A DNA stretch of 62,278 nt from Arminella tubonensis (GTDB lineage Bacteria > Pseudomonadota > Alphaproteobacteria > Rhizobiales > Rhizobiaceae): assembly GCF_003240585.1 (NCBI RefSeq), contig NZ_PCDP01000075.1:1-62278 (forward strand), written 5' to 3'. Shown piece after piece: positions 61,823 through 62,278 of the stretch (positions are counted from its first letter, which is position 1; each line of letters starts with the position of its first letter). Below the pieces are notes generated by a model that saw only the letters and a list, made by a program, of their open reading frames with translations, was not told the DNA's origin and ran no database searches. Made by a program: the position numbers and the translations under genes.

Positions 61823-62278
61823 GGCTGTTGAAAAGGCCCTGGCGTGAAGACTTTGGTCGTGATTCACTGGCTTTGTCGAGATTCGGAGTTGATGGATGCG
61901 CGGCGGCGATGTGAGGACGGGTCAACTCTTCAGCTATGTCGATCTGGAGGATCGTGTTCGTCGTGATCATCCGCTGCGGGCAATACGGCAGATCGTGAAC
62001 GACGCGCTCGTTTTGCTGGAACGGGAGTTTGCAGCGCTCTATTCACCGATCGGGCGGCCATCGATCGCACCTGAGAAGCTTCTGCGCGCCATGCTTTTGC
62101 AAGCCTTCTATTCGATCCGTTCTGAGCGGCTTTTGATGGAGCGGCTGGAATATGACCTTCTGTTCCGCTGGTTCGTCGACATTGGGATTGACGATCCAGC
62201 TTGGGACCATTCGGTGTTTTCGAAGAACCGCGACCGGTTGCTGGAAGGCGACATCGCTGCGAAGTTCCTGGGTGCGAT
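61823..62278 (+). mobile_element. left part of an IS5-family insertion sequence (cut by window edge)
   Basis: The left end is placed at about 61823, where the sequence GGCTGTTGAAAA, resembling terminal repeats of rhizobial IS5-family elements, begins 73 bases before the transposase gene. The right end is outside the window, so terminal repeats and target duplication cannot be compared. Confidence 0.6.
61896..62278 (+). CDS. IS5-family transposase, N-terminal part (partial)
   Basis: ATG at 61896; the frame is open to the window end (127 codons). The product begins MRGGDVRTGQLFSYVDLEDR and continues with RPSIAPEKLLRAMLLQAFYS, LMERLEYDLLFRWFVDIG and WDHSVFSKNRDRLLEGD, the usual N-terminal domain (DUF772 type) of IS5-family transposases. 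The DDE catalytic residues lie beyond the window except possibly the first. Confidence 0.85.
   Translation, partial: MRGGDVRTGQLFSYVDLEDRVRRDHPLRAIRQIVNDALVLLEREFAALYSPIGRPSIAPEKLLRAMLLQAFYSIRSERLLMERLEYDLLFRWFVDIGIDDPAWDHSVFSKNRDRLLEGDIAAKFLGA

Overview
The window is a high-GC alphaproteobacterial sequence that fits the Rhizobiaceae (Rhizobium type). The reasons are a complete L-rhamnose locus in the arrangement described for Rhizobium leguminosarum (rhaRSTPQUK divergent from rhaDI), a short second FtsZ like Sinorhizobium FtsZ2, a CsgH-type curli chaperone, and a very high density of sugar ABC transporters. It looks like accessory (megaplasmid- or island-like) DNA: mostly self-contained transport and catabolism cassettes, bounded by the tail of an IS630-type transposase at the left edge and the start of an IS5-type element at the right edge. 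All calls come from reading the sequence and recalled family knowledge; no database search was run.

Layout. (1) 1-2.0 kb: IS630 tail, an uncharacterised 309-residue gene and low-content DNA. (2) 2.1-15.3 kb: a SorC-family regulator followed by a tightly packed, co-directional operon: CUT1-type sugar/polyol ABC importer (binding protein, two permeases, two different ATPases), two FGGY kinases, a 2-hydroxyacid dehydrogenase, two class II aldolase-type proteins and a HAD-family phosphatase. The substrate is not evident; the enzyme set implies phosphorylation, oxidation and aldol cleavage. (3) 15.4-21.0 kb: a candidate small RNA, a NitT/TauT-type ABC transporter, and a convergent TctD/TctE-like two-component system. 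(4) 21.2-28.3 kb: a curli-type functional-amyloid locus with CsgG, a short CsgF, CsgH, two ordinary curlin-repeat proteins and one giant 1114-residue curlin-repeat protein with about 38 repeat units; no CsgE or CsgD is present here. A small secreted protein with a curlin-like strand pair and an IalB-family protein lie next to it. (5) 29.4-33.7 kb: FAD/NAD(P)-binding protein, FtsZ2, and a run of small uncharacterised genes upstream of ftsZ2. (6) 33.7-40.4 kb: LacI regulator divergent from a YtfQ-YtfR-YtfT-YjfF-like CUT2 transporter and an L-xylulose-reductase-like SDR. (7) 40.5-49.7 kb: DUF2934-like protein, an MdtABC-like RND efflux system, and a ChaA-like cation/proton antiporter. (8) 50.0-61.6 kb: a decayed aldo/keto reductase pseudogene, then the rhamnose locus. 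(9) 61.6-62.3 kb: a possible 24-residue peptide gene and the start of an IS5-family element.

How it fits together. Three sugar uptake cassettes (SorC operon, LacI/Ytf-like cassette, rha locus) and one NitT/TauT-type importer each carry their own regulator or lie next to one, as expected for a soil/rhizosphere bacterium using plant-derived sugars. Stem-loops directly behind three binding-protein genes probably raise their expression over the other transporter subunits. The most unusual part is the curli region: a CsgG pore and CsgH chaperone serve an array of curlin-repeat substrates, dominated by a protein several times longer than ordinary CsgA.
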